57,963 nt of DNA from CAZPWQ01 sp964590495 (GCA_964590495.1 CAZPWQ010000011.1:1-57963), one strand, 5' to 3'; shown: positions 40,862 to 49,588, counted from the stretch's first letter. Notes: generated by a model from the sequence alone, not told the origin. A program made the numbers and translations.

Positions 40862-42310
40862 ATGAGTGAAACGAAAGCACTAGAATCCATGATCGGTGGA
40901 GAGTACAAGTACGGATTTACTACCGATGTGGAATATGAAGATTTTCCCACAGGAATAAATGAAGATATCATCCGCGAAATTTCCCGCCGGAAAGATGAAC
41001 CGGAATGGGTGACGGAATTCCGTCTGGAAGCTTTTGAAAAGTGGAAGCAGATGGTAGAGCCTGATTGGCCCAATGTCAAATATAAGAAACCGGATTTCGA
41101 TAATATCCAATACTACTCGTCCACGAAAAAGAAAAGCGGTAAAAAAGCGGAAAGTCTGGATGATATTGACCCTGAAATCCGGGAAACCTATGAAAAACTG
41201 GGTATCCCGCTGGAAGAACAGAAGATGTTATCCGGTGTGGCGGTTGATGCAGTATTCGACAGTGAGTCTATCTTCACCACGTTTAAAGAAAAGCTCGCTG
41301 ATGCTGGTGTGATTTTCTGTTCTATTTCAGAAGCGATACAGGATCATCCGGAACTGGTTAAGAAGTATATGGGATCTGTAGTACCGAAAGGCGACAACTT
41401 TTACGCAGCACTGAACTCGGCGGTATTCTCCGACGGTTCATTTGTCTACGTACCGGAAGATACGGTATGTCCCATGGAGCTTTCCACGTATTTCCGAATT
41501 AATAATATGCAATCAGGACAGTTCGAACGTACACTTATCATTTGTGAGGACAACAGTCACGTCAGTTACCTGGAAGGCTGTACGGCCCCGATGTTCCAGG
41601 AAAACCAGCTGCATGCCGCAGTAGTTGAACTGGTTGCCCTTGAAAATGCCGAAATTAAATATTCCACCATTCAGAACTGGTATTCCGGTGACGAAGACGG
41701 AAAGGGAGGTATCTTTAATTTCGTAACCAAACGCGGACACTGCCGCGGAGACAATTCTAAAATTTCATGGACACAGGTTGAAACCGGTTCAGCGATTACC
41801 TGGAAATATCCCAGCGTTATCTTGTCCGGTGACGGTTCAATCGGAGAATTTTTCTCTGTAGCCGTGACAAACCATCACCAGCAGGCAGATACCGGTACAA
41901 AAATGATTCATGTCGGCAAAAATACCAAGAGCACCATTATTTCAAAAGGTATTTCGGCAGGGGAATCCAATAACAGTTACCGTGGACTTGTAAAAATCAG
42001 TCCACGTGCCGACAATGCCAAGAACTACTCTGTTTGTGACTCGATGCTTATCGGCCAGACCTGCGGTGCACATACATTTCCATATATCGAATCCGCAAAT
42101 GCAACGGCCAAAGTAGAGCACGAAGCCACAACCAGCCGGGTAGGCGAAGATCAGATATTCTATCTGCAACAACGCGGTATGGATGAAGACGATGCCATTT
42201 CATTGATCGTCAATGGTTTCTGTAAAGAAGTTCTCAAAGAGCTTCCGATGGAATTTGCTGTTGAAGCAGATAAGTTGCTCGGCATAAAGCTCGAAGGAAG
42301 CGTGGGGTAG
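40862..42310 (+). CDS. sufB: Fe-S cluster assembly scaffold SufB
   Basis: 482 aa, right-handed beta-helix subunit of the SufBCD scaffold complex, cytoplasmic. Diagnostic stretches are FYAALNSAVFSDGSFVYVPEDTVCPMELSTYFRIN, ICEDNSHVSYLEGCTAPMF, HAAVVELVALENAEIKYSTIQNWY, GDNSKISWTQVETGSAITWKYPSVIL and the C-terminal ATTSRVGEDQIFYLQQRGMDEDDAISLIVNGFCKEV, with the conserved Cys in EGCTAP. First gene of a seven-gene suf operon. No regulator gene is adjacent. Confidence 0.98.
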   Translation: MSETKALESMIGGEYKYGFTTDVEYEDFPTGINEDIIREISRRKDEPEWVTEFRLEAFEKWKQMVEPDWPNVKYKKPDFDNIQYYSSTKKKSGKKAESLDDIDPEIRETYEKLGIPLEEQKMLSGVAVDAVFDSESIFTTFKEKLADAGVIFCSISEAIQDHPELVKKYMGSVVPKGDNFYAALNSAVFSDGSFVYVPEDTVCPMELSTYFRINNMQSGQFERTLIICEDNSHVSYLEGCTAPMFQENQLHAAVVELVALENAEIKYSTIQNWYSGDEDGKGGIFNFVTKRGHCRGDNSKISWTQVETGSAITWKYPSVILSGDGSIGEFFSVAVTNHHQQADTGTKMIHVGKNTKSTIISKGISAGESNNSYRGLVKISPRADNAKNYSVCDSMLIGQTCGAHTFPYIESANATAKVEHEATTSRVGEDQIFYLQQRGMDEDDAISLIVNGFCKEVLKELPMEFAVEADKLLGIKLEGSVG

Positions 42311-42405
42311 TTACTGCCTGCCCTACGAAGCCTTGGCGTAGTAGGGGATACCGGATGCTGGAATTGATTCAAAATTTATAACTTAAAATTTAAAATTATT
42401 ACAAC
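42311..42405. repeat. Hairpin repeat inserted between sufB and sufC
   Basis: 95-bp spacer, unlike the very short gaps elsewhere in the operon. Holds the imperfect hairpin CCCTACGAAGCC / GGCGTAGTAGGG (about 42328-42348), then a fragment (GGATACCGGATGCTGG) related to the 7-mer array before guaA, then an AT-rich tract of AAAATTTA-like units. Confidence 0.55.
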
Positions 42406-43188
42406 GTGCTAGAAATCAAAGACTTACATGTTCGTGTAGAAGAGGATAAGGATGAAGTGATCCTCAAAGGAGTCAATCTTACTATCAATAAAGGTGAGAT
42501 TCATGCAATTATGGGTCCCAACGGAAGCGGGAAAAGTACGCTTGCTAAAGTGGTGGCCGGTCATGAGGCGTATGAAGTAACAAAAGGCGATATCCTTTTC
42601 GAGGGTGAAAGCATCCTTGACCTGGATCCGGAAGAACGCGCTCATAAAGGTGTTTTCCTGGCGTTCCAGTATCCCGTTGAAGTACCCGGGGTGACAAACA
42701 AAACACTGATGCGACAGGCCTATAATACGATCGCCAAAGCGCAGGGAAGGGAAGAACTGGATCCCCTCGAGTTTGAAGATTATGCAGCAGATAAACTCAA
42801 ACTGGTAGACATGAAAGCCGAATTCCTGGAAAGAAGTATCAACGCAGGGTTCAGCGGCGGAGAAAAGAAGCGCAATGAGATTTTTCAGATGGCTGTATTG
42901 AATCCGAGGTTATCGTTTCTTGATGAGACCGATTCCGGTCTTGACATCGATGCCCTGAAAACAGTCGCACACGGAATCAATCAGATTGCCGGTGAAGACA
43001 ATGCCGTCGTACTTGTTACTCACTACCAGAGAATCCTGGATTATATCACGCCCGATTTTGTCCATGTCATGATCGACGGAAAAATTGCAAAATCCGGAGA
43101 CAAGGATCTTGCTGTTAAACTAGAAGATCAAGGTTACGACTGGTTGATCGACGTAGCATCTGTATCAGTAAACGGCGAACATAATTAA
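42406..43188 (+). CDS. sufC: Fe-S assembly ATPase SufC
   Basis: 260-aa ABC-type ATPase that drives the SufBCD scaffold. Walker A MGPNGSGKSTLAKVVAG, Q-loop FLAFQYPVEVPGVT, signature GFSGGEKKRNEI, Walker B LSFLDETDSGLDIDALK and H-loop LVTHYQRIL. Replacement of the usual D-E-P by D-E-T-D-S-G-L-D is the SufC hallmark. The start is GTG at 42406. sufD begins 4 nt after its stop. Confidence 0.98.
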   Translation: MLEIKDLHVRVEEDKDEVILKGVNLTINKGEIHAIMGPNGSGKSTLAKVVAGHEAYEVTKGDILFEGESILDLDPEERAHKGVFLAFQYPVEVPGVTNKTLMRQAYNTIAKAQGREELDPLEFEDYAADKLKLVDMKAEFLERSINAGFSGGEKKRNEIFQMAVLNPRLSFLDETDSGLDIDALKTVAHGINQIAGEDNAVVLVTHYQRILDYITPDFVHVMIDGKIAKSGDKDLAVKLEDQGYDWLIDVASVSVNGEHN

Positions 43189-43192
43189 GAAA

Positions 43193-44527
43193 ATGACTAA
43201 AGTAACACGCAAACAAAATACATTTTTGACCGATCTCCTGGATTACCAGGGATCACTGAATGGTAAATCAAAATTCCTGGATGAAGTCCGGCTGAAGGGC
43301 GCTGAAGAGGTTCGCAATGGACGCTTTCCGCAACCAAAAGATGAAGACTGGCGTTTTATAAGTCTTCGCGATCTTTACAGTGATTCATACCGGCTGGCGT
43401 CAAAGGTACAAGTTGCCGAGCCTGAAATAGATGAATATTTCATCCCGGAAAGTGAAAAAGCACGGCTGGTTTTTATCAACGGCACTTTTTCGGAAAAGCA
43501 TTCCAACATAGATGCGCTGCCTGACGAAGTGGTTATCGGTAATCTTTCAGGTCTGGCTGCCGATGACAATGAACTGGTGAAAAAGCACCTCAACCAATAT
43601 GCTGATTTTGAAGATGATATCTTTACTTCTTTCAATTCGGCGTTTCTGGAAGACGGAGCTTTTATCTATGTGCCCAAAGGACTGAAAGTGGATACACCGG
43701 TTCAGCTGCTGTTCGTTCAGACCGACGCCCCGGAAAACTATTTTACCACTTCCCGGACACTTATCGTAGCGGATAAAGATTCAGAGCTGACAGTCGTGGA
43801 AGATCATGTCGGAACCGGGGACAACAAGTATTTTAACCTTCCGGTGGTTGAAGTCAATGTGGAAGAAGAAGCTTATGTAAAGCACACAAAAATCCAGCGG
43901 GACAGTAAAAAAGCCATTCATATAGCCCGTACGGGAGTATTTGTGCACAAGCATTCGAACTATGAATCGTACACTATAACCCTGGGTGCAAAGCTGTCCC
44001 GCAACGAACCGCGAATTTCTCAGCGGGATGAAGAGGTAGAATTCACCGTTGACGGACTGGTACTGATCGACGGTGACCAGGTTTCCGACACGCATTCTGT
44101 GATGGATCACCGCTTCTCGCATTGCGAAAGTCACCAATTACACAAATGTGTGATCAACGGTAATGCACATTCTGTTTTTAATGGAAAGATTTTCGTTCGT
44201 CAGCATGCACAGAAAATCGATTCTTTCCAGGAAAACCGGAACCTGCTGTTATCTCGCAAGGGTCTTGTAAATACAAAGCCCCAGCTCGAGATATTTGCTG
44301 ATGATGTTGTCTGTACACACGGTGCAACTATCGGTCAGCTCGAAGAAGATGAAGTGTTTTATCTGAAGAGCCGCGGCCTCAGCGATCAGCAGGCACGTGA
44401 ACTGCTGACCTACGCTTTTGCGCTGGAAACAATTGAAAATATTACAGTTGACTCGGTTCAAAAACTGCTGGTTAATGAAGTCCACCGTTTTACCGAGCAA
44501 CAGCTGGATTCTGAATTAACGGTCTAA
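43193..44527 (+). CDS. sufD: Fe-S cluster assembly protein SufD
   Basis: 444 aa, paralogue and partner of SufB. N-terminal helical part with RNGRFPQPKDEDWRFISLRDLY, then a beta-helix core with FNSAFLEDGAFIYVPKGLKVDTPVQLLF, and the C-terminal signature SVFNGKIFVRQHAQKIDSFQENRNLLLSRKGLVNTKPQLEIFADDVVCTHGATIGQLEEDEVFYLKSRGLS. The conserved His in THGATIG, implicated in cluster assembly at the SufB-SufD interface, is present. The gap to sufS is 5 nt. Confidence 0.98.
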   Translation: MTKVTRKQNTFLTDLLDYQGSLNGKSKFLDEVRLKGAEEVRNGRFPQPKDEDWRFISLRDLYSDSYRLASKVQVAEPEIDEYFIPESEKARLVFINGTFSEKHSNIDALPDEVVIGNLSGLAADDNELVKKHLNQYADFEDDIFTSFNSAFLEDGAFIYVPKGLKVDTPVQLLFVQTDAPENYFTTSRTLIVADKDSELTVVEDHVGTGDNKYFNLPVVEVNVEEEAYVKHTKIQRDSKKAIHIARTGVFVHKHSNYESYTITLGAKLSRNEPRISQRDEEVEFTVDGLVLIDGDQVSDTHSVMDHRFSHCESHQLHKCVINGNAHSVFNGKIFVRQHAQKIDSFQENRNLLLSRKGLVNTKPQLEIFADDVVCTHGATIGQLEEDEVFYLKSRGLSDQQARELLTYAFALETIENITVDSVQKLLVNEVHRFTEQQLDSELTV

Positions 44528-44532
44528 ATTAT

Positions 44533-45780
44533 ATGGCGGATGCTGCAAAAACAATAGCAAACGAGGAGGTCGACTTTGAGAAAATTCGCTCTCAGTTTCC
44601 CGTTCTGCATCAAAAAGTGAACGGCAAGCCGTTGGTCTATCTTGATAATGCAGCATCCAGCCAAATGCCCGAACCGGTAGCTGACCGCATTGATCATTAC
44701 CATCGCAACGAGCATGCCAATGTTCATCGCGGTATCCATACCCTGAGCCAAAAGGCCACGGATGCATTTGAAGTTACGCGTAAAAAGGTGCAGGAATTCA
44801 TCAATGCCCGTCACCTTCACGAAATTGTCTATACCTCGGGCACTACCGATTCTATCAATCTTGTAGCATCCAGCTTTGGTGAGAAATATATCGGAGAAGG
44901 GGATGAAATCGTTATCTCTGAAATCGAGCATCATGCCAATATCGTGCCGTGGCAGATGACTGCGAAACGTTTTGGAGCAAATTTGCGGGTCATACCGGTT
45001 GACGACAACGGTGATATCGTCTGGGAAGAATATGTCGACTTGATGAACGATCGTACAGCAATTGTTGCTGTGGGACACATTTCCAATGCGCTCGGTACGA
45101 TTCATCCCGTAAAACGCATGATCGCCGAGGCCCATAAAAAGGATATTCCGGTATTGATTGACGGAGCACAGGCAGCACCTCATTCCAATATCGACGTTCA
45201 GGATCTGGACGTTGACTTCTATGCTTTCTCGGCACATAAAATGTGCGGACCTACCGGTTTCGGAATTCTTTACGGTAAAGAGAAGTACCTCGAAGAAATT
45301 CCGCCGTATCGCGGCGGCGGCGAGATGATCGACAAAGTCACTTTTGAAGAGACGACATATAATACGCTTCCGCATAAATTTGAAACAGGTACACCACCTA
45401 TTGCTGCCGGAATCGGACTCGGCACTGCTATCGATTATCTGACAGCGATCGGAATGGAAAATATTACCGGAAGAGAACAGGAATTGTTGCAATATGCCAC
45501 CGGACAACTACTGCAAATTGACGGATTGCGGATTATTGGTAACGCACGGGAGAAAGCTTCCGTAATATCCTTTGTTTTTGATGATATCCATTCAACCGAT
45601 ATCGGGACTATATTAGACCAGCAGGGGATAGCCATACGAACAGGCCACCATTGTGCACAGCCGACGATGCGCAGATATAATGTACCGGCTACAGCGCGGG
45701 CATCTATCTCGTTCTATAACAATGAAGAAGATATAGACCGGCTTGTTGAAGGTATAAAAGAGGCAAAAGAATTTTTCTGA
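44533..45780 (+). CDS. sufS: Cysteine desulfurase SufS
   Basis: 415-aa class V aminotransferase-fold PLP enzyme providing sulfur. Motifs are YLDNAASSQMPEPV, NVHRGIHTLSQKATDAFE, EIEHHANIVPWQ, the PLP lysine in FYAFSAHKMCGPTGFGILYG and active-site Cys374 in IRTGHHCAQPTM. It is the group II (SufS) type by the short catalytic loop. Neither sufE nor sufU, the usual sulfur acceptors, is in this operon. An 85-bp gap with a good AAGGA Shine-Dalgarno precedes the next gene, so an internal promoter is possible. Confidence 0.97.
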   Translation: MADAAKTIANEEVDFEKIRSQFPVLHQKVNGKPLVYLDNAASSQMPEPVADRIDHYHRNEHANVHRGIHTLSQKATDAFEVTRKKVQEFINARHLHEIVYTSGTTDSINLVASSFGEKYIGEGDEIVISEIEHHANIVPWQMTAKRFGANLRVIPVDDNGDIVWEEYVDLMNDRTAIVAVGHISNALGTIHPVKRMIAEAHKKDIPVLIDGAQAAPHSNIDVQDLDVDFYAFSAHKMCGPTGFGILYGKEKYLEEIPPYRGGGEMIDKVTFEETTYNTLPHKFETGTPPIAAGIGLGTAIDYLTAIGMENITGREQELLQYATGQLLQIDGLRIIGNAREKASVISFVFDDIHSTDIGTILDQQGIAIRTGHHCAQPTMRRYNVPATARASISFYNNEEDIDRLVEGIKEAKEFF

Positions 45781-45865
45781 TCAATTTGGGGTTATTCGAA
45801 GTAATAGTTTATATTTATATTCGTTCTAAATAACGGAACCGCTAACATTATAAGGAATTTAGACC

Positions 45866-46417
45866 ATGCCGAAGATTAAAGAAATTGAACGTACGCCAAA
45901 TCCCGATGCCATGCGCTTTGTGTTGGGAGAGTCATTAACCAATGGTGTTACCAGATCTTTCGAAAACGCCAGCGATGCTGAAGGAAATGAGCTGGCCAGT
46001 GCACTGTTTGCCATAGATCACGTGATCAACGTGTATTATGTAGACAAATATGTGACGGTTACTCAGGATGGGAAAGCTGTCTGGTCTGAATTGCTTCGCC
46101 AGCTGGCACCCCCGATACGTGAGGTGGAGCCTGATTCAAACGCTGTTGAAGACGATGAGGTTCATGCAACAAAAGAGGTACAGGAATCTGACGACCCGCG
46201 GCTGGTTGAAATCAACCAAATGCTGGATGAGCAGGTGCGTCCCTATCTGCTGGCTGACGGTGGAGGTCTCAAAATTCTGGGACTGGAGGGAAACCGTCTC
46301 AAGGTTCATTACCAGGGAGCGTGCGGTACTTGTCCGACGGCTACAAGCGGAACCCTCTACGCTATTGAAAGCATGGTTAAGCGTGTTGACCCGGAAATCC
46401 AGGTTATTTCAGTCTAA
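45866..46417 (+). CDS. Nfu-type Fe-S carrier protein
   Basis: 183 aa with two domains. The N-terminal Nfu_N domain (residues 1-88) starts IKEIERTPNPDAMRFVLGESL. The C-terminal NifU-like domain (about 105-183) has LADGGGLKILGLEGNRLKVHYQGACGTCPTATSGTLYAIESMVKR, in which the CxxC (CGTC) holds a transferable [4Fe-4S] cluster between two monomers. A linker rich in Glu/Asp joins them. It delivers clusters made on SufBCD to targets. Preceded by AAGGAATTTAGACC before the ATG. Confidence 0.95.
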   Translation: MPKIKEIERTPNPDAMRFVLGESLTNGVTRSFENASDAEGNELASALFAIDHVINVYYVDKYVTVTQDGKAVWSELLRQLAPPIREVEPDSNAVEDDEVHATKEVQESDDPRLVEINQMLDEQVRPYLLADGGGLKILGLEGNRLKVHYQGACGTCPTATSGTLYAIESMVKRVDPEIQVISV

Positions 46418-46432
46418 TAATGGTGAGTAATT

Positions 46433-46771
46433 ATGTCCATTTCAGTATCTGACAGAGCAGCGGAACGTATTAAGAAAATTCGGGAGGAGAAACAACTTCC
46501 CAATGAGGCAAAAGTGCGGGTCGGCGTGGTAAGCGGCGGTTGTTCAGGATTGACTTACGATCTCGATTTTGATAACAGACCGCCCGATGAATCTCAAAAA
46601 GATCAGCTATTTGAAGATAATGGTGTTGAGCTGGTTATCGATATGCGAAGTTTTCTCTACCTGTCAGGCACCCAGCTTGATTATACAGAGGGACTGAATG
46701 GAGAAGGTTTTCACTTCCATAATCCCAATGCTTCACGAACTTGTTCTTGCGGAGAATCATTCTCAGTATAA
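46433..46771 (+). CDS. A-type Fe-S carrier (HesB/IscA/SufA family)
   Basis: 112 aa with the three cluster-binding cysteines of A-type carriers: one in VVSGGCSGLTYDLDF and two in the C-terminal TCSCGESFSV (CxC). N-terminal SVSDRAAERIKKIREEK is also typical. It passes clusters on to apo-proteins. The gene sits 15 nt after nfu and 3 nt before the DUF2480 gene, so all three are surely cotranscribed. Confidence 0.96.
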   Translation: MSISVSDRAAERIKKIREEKQLPNEAKVRVGVVSGGCSGLTYDLDFDNRPPDESQKDQLFEDNGVELVIDMRSFLYLSGTQLDYTEGLNGEGFHFHNPNASRTCSCGESFSV

Positions 46772-46774
46772 GTT

Positions 46775-47299
46775 ATGGCTACAGATACCCAAGGCGAAAT
46801 TGTCAATAAAATAAAGCAGTCTGAGAAGCTCGTAACTTTAGACCTGCAAAAGTATTTCGATTCTACAAAAAGAGCCGGACTTGATCTGAAACAGTTTCTT
46901 TACGAAGGACTGATCCTGAAAGAGAAAGATTTTCGTGTCGATCTTGAAAATTTTGACTGGTCGCAGTTCGATGATCAATATGTATGCGTTTACTGCTCCA
47001 CAGATGCCATACTTTCAAAGTGGGCGTATATGATTGTTGCACAACATCTTGCCCCTCATGCCAAAGAAGTATTCCAGGGTGAGCCGGACGATATCCTTTT
47101 CGAACTGTACCGGCGCAACCTGGAGACCGTAGACTGGAGCAAGTTTCAGGATAAGTTTGTTATTCTTAAAGGCTGCAGCGATAAGGATAAGCCCGTTCCC
47201 GAAAGCGTTTACCTCTATGCCACCCAAAAACTCCTGCCGCACGTCAAAAAACTCATGTACGGCGAAGCCTGTTCAAACGTTCCTGTTTACCGGAAATAA
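46775..47299 (+). CDS. DUF2480 family protein encoded in the suf operon
   Basis: 174 aa matching the DUF2480 family as I recall it (IVNKIKQSEKLVTLDLQKYF, EGLILKEKDFRVDLENFDWSQF, CSTDAILSKWAYMIVAQHLAPHAK, FVILKGCSDKDKPVPESVYLYATQKLLPHVKKLMYGEACSNVPVYRK). It has four cysteines: Cys71 and Cys74 (CVYC), Cys134 (LKGC) and Cys166 (GEAC). The last three lie in the most conserved-looking segments. No signal peptide. It starts 3 nt after the A-type carrier gene, making it the last member of the suf operon. A role in Fe-S assembly or as an Fe-S protein is inference. Confidence 0.88.
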   Translation: MATDTQGEIVNKIKQSEKLVTLDLQKYFDSTKRAGLDLKQFLYEGLILKEKDFRVDLENFDWSQFDDQYVCVYCSTDAILSKWAYMIVAQHLAPHAKEVFQGEPDDILFELYRRNLETVDWSKFQDKFVILKGCSDKDKPVPESVYLYATQKLLPHVKKLMYGEACSNVPVYRK

Positions 47300-47303
47300 T
47301 AGA

Positions 47304-47538
47304 ACGCGGATAATGCGGATTGAGCGGATTTACGCTGATAAAACTATTTATAAATTCTTAGTGCTCCGAGTGATAGGAAAAAAGTTTTGCCTGTAGTAGT
47401 TGTAGGCCACCGTGAATGTGGACTACAACAAATGGCCGACTAACTTCCCTGAATCAGATTCAAATAAAGATCTGGCACTCCTTCTCTCTTCTTACTTCTC
47501 ACTTTTTCCCCGTCTGGCGTCTTACATCTAGCGTCTAA
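47304..47538 (+). repeat. Composite intergenic repeat, copy B (9-mers, hairpin, 7-mers)
   Basis: Same module order as 12489-12702. Four 9-bp units at 47304-47339, whose last two are identical to copy A. A short CTTAGTG-type block at about 47358-47375. A hairpin at 47399-47429 (GTTGTAG...CTACAAC). A shared linker with AAAGATCTGGCACTCCTTCT, then 7-bp units at 47482-47538 (TTCTCTC, TTCTTAC, GTCTGGC, GTCTTAC, ATCTAGC). It fills nearly all of the 296-bp gap after the suf operon. Confidence 0.8.
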
Positions 47539-47595
47539 ATTTCATTTGTCAGTAACACAGTCTTACCATACCTTTCGAAAAAACAGTTCGACACA

Positions 47596-48339
47596 ATGGA
47601 TAACAGTCACGTATTTGCATTGGTAACCGGCGCTTCCCGCGGAATTGGCGAAAGCATTACCGGAAAACTATTGGACAATGGTGCTGAAGTTATCGGTACC
47701 GCACGGAATTCTGCCTTTCCGGAATCATTTACCGCGAGCGATCACTTCAGTGGGATACATGTTGATCTGTCGAAGCAAAATGCAATTGAAGAAATCCTGA
47801 AGCCCCTGTTTGAACGGAAGAAGGTCCCGAATGTGCTGATAAACAATGCCGGTATTTTTGAAGAATGCTCTTTTGATGAAGATGATGACAAATGGTTGTC
47901 CGGTTTAAAAAGAACAATGCAGGTCAACCTGAATGCCGCAGCGATCCTCTCTAAATGGGCTGTTAATCGATGGAGCAGGGAAGAGGGAGGGATTCTGATC
48001 AACATAGCCTCACGCGCGGCCTATCGGGGTGATACACAGGAATATGCCGCTTATGCAGCGTCAAAAGGAGCCCTTGTGGCATTTACCAAAAGCATTGCCC
48101 GTGACTATGGCACAAAAGGAATTTCTGCTTACTCTTTAGCACCCGGCTTTATTAAAACGGACATGGCTATGGATTCCATAAAGATTTACGGAGAAGATTA
48201 TTTAACAGAGGGAATGGCTTTTGACGAAATCACGTCGCCTGAAGAGGTGGGAGAGCTGGTTTCATTCCTGGCATCCGGTAAAGTTCGCCATATGACCGGA
48301 TCCACTTTTCATATCAACGGTGGAAGCTATATGATTTAG
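47596..48339 (+). CDS. SDR family oxidoreductase (3-oxoacyl-ACP reductase-like)
   Basis: 247-aa classical SDR. Cofactor loop TGASRGIGESI at residue 10, NNAGIF near 87, catalytic Ser in LINIASRAAYRG, YAAYAASKGALVAFTKSIARDYG with the Tyr and Lys of the active site, and APGFIKTDMA; it ends GSTFHINGGSYMI, the usual FabG-like terminus. It could be a fatty-acid reductase paralogue or a sugar or steroid dehydrogenase; specificity is not readable. It is separated from the suf operon by the composite repeat and lies 57 bp before fni. Confidence 0.92.
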   Translation: MDNSHVFALVTGASRGIGESITGKLLDNGAEVIGTARNSAFPESFTASDHFSGIHVDLSKQNAIEEILKPLFERKKVPNVLINNAGIFEECSFDEDDDKWLSGLKRTMQVNLNAAAILSKWAVNRWSREEGGILINIASRAAYRGDTQEYAAYAASKGALVAFTKSIARDYGTKGISAYSLAPGFIKTDMAMDSIKIYGEDYLTEGMAFDEITSPEEVGELVSFLASGKVRHMTGSTFHINGGSYMI

Positions 48340-48396
48340 TAATGTCAAACATTTCTAAAACTGACATAACCGGCTGTAAAAAAACTATCGTAACTG

Positions 48397-49422
48397 ATGT
48401 CCATTAAACAACGAAAAAAAGATCATGTTTCCCTGACTGCCTACGGTGAGATGAATTACGGACTCACTACAGGTTTTGAGAATTATCAATTTACACACAA
48501 TGCTCTGCCGGAAGTAAATATGGATGACATCTCCACTGAAGCTTCACTTCTCGGCCGTTCGTTTTCATTCCCACTGTTTATTTCTTCAATGACGGGAGGA
48601 TATACCGATGCGGGCGCTGTCAATGCTATTATAGCGGAGTTTTGTGAAGAACACAATTTGCCCTTGGGCGTAGGCAGTCAGCGTATTATGTTGGAGGATC
48701 CTGAAACAGCATCTACTTTTTCTGTTGTTCGGAAGAAAGCTCCGAATGCCTTTATAGCAGCAAACATTGGCGGAGCCCAGCTGGCTGGTGGTTTAGACCG
48801 GGACAAGGTTGATTTGTTGATCGATAGTATTGAAGCTGATGCCGTAATTGTGCATCTTAATCCGCTACAGGAGCTTATGCAACCGGAGGGGGACCGCAAA
48901 TTTAAAGGCATTGAAGACGGGATTTCAAAAATAGTAAATGACAGTAGTGCACCTGTCATTGTTAAGGAAACGGGAGCCGGAATATCAGGTAATGTTGCCG
49001 TGCGATTGATTGAAGCAGGTGTTTCCATAATCGATATAGCCGGGGCAGGGGGCACAAGCTGGGCGAAGGTGGAGAACAGGCGCAAGAGCAATAAAAATCC
49101 TGAAGAACTATTCGACGACTGGGGAATTCCAACTGCAGAATGTCTTCTGCAGGTAAATGAACTCCGGCAGAACTATGATTTTGAGGTTATCGCTTCCGGC
49201 GGGATCAGAACGAGCCTTGATATAGCTAAGAGTTTATGTCTCGGAGCCGATTTTGCCGCAGCCGCCCAGCCTATTATCAAAGCGGTAACAGATGATGGTC
49301 GGAAGGGATTGGAAAAACTTTATAAGGATTGGAAGAAGCATCTGCTGATTACAATGGTTTTGCTTGGATGTGAATGGATAGGTGATCTGAAGGAAGATCA
49401 TCTTCGGTATTCAGGAGAATAA
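48397..49422 (+). CDS. fni: Type 2 isopentenyl-diphosphate delta-isomerase
   Basis: 341-aa FMN-dependent enzyme converting IPP to DMAPP. Signature stretches are RKKDHVSLTAY, PLFISSMTGGYTDAGAVNAIIAEFCEEHNLPLGVGSQRIMLEDPE, FIAANIGGAQL, VHLNPLQELMQPEGDRKF with the catalytic-site Gln/Glu, VKETGAGIS, GAGGTSWAKVE and IASGGIRTSLDIAKSLCLGADFAAAAQPI. Unrelated to type 1 Idi. Together with the polyprenyl synthase 291 bp downstream it makes an isoprenoid-precursor pair. Confidence 0.97.
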   Translation: MSIKQRKKDHVSLTAYGEMNYGLTTGFENYQFTHNALPEVNMDDISTEASLLGRSFSFPLFISSMTGGYTDAGAVNAIIAEFCEEHNLPLGVGSQRIMLEDPETASTFSVVRKKAPNAFIAANIGGAQLAGGLDRDKVDLLIDSIEADAVIVHLNPLQELMQPEGDRKFKGIEDGISKIVNDSSAPVIVKETGAGISGNVAVRLIEAGVSIIDIAGAGGTSWAKVENRRKSNKNPEELFDDWGIPTAECLLQVNELRQNYDFEVIASGGIRTSLDIAKSLCLGADFAAAAQPIIKAVTDDGRKGLEKLYKDWKKHLLITMVLLGCEWIGDLKEDHLRYSGE

Positions 49423-49555
49423 TAAGAAAAGGAGTAAAGGAGACGGGAGAAAGGGAGACTGGACAATTCGTTCCGTCAGGAATCTATAGAGTGAGTATGA
49501 TATTCGGGAGCAGAGCTCCCTTGAAGCTGGTTATTAGAGAAATTAAACCTGCAAG

Positions 49556-49588
49556 AAACCTCCAAGATTTTTGAAACCTTGGAGGTTT
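49556..49588. repeat. AAACCTCCAAG palindrome
   Basis: Near-perfect inverted repeat AAACCTCCAAGATTT / GAAACCTTGGAGGTTT, related to the 41-bp palindrome at 29856-29896. It lies in the gap between fni and the polyprenyl synthase gene. Preceded at 49425-49460 by purine-rich 8-bp-like units (AAAGGAG, GGGAG) and by a small GGGAGCAGAGCTCCC hairpin near 49506. Confidence 0.65.

Noticed and set aside
44524..45507. Minus-strand 327-aa open frame opposite sufS
   Set aside because: Long, but it mirrors the sufS codon pattern and resembles no protein family; sufS is complete with PLP Lys and active Cys.
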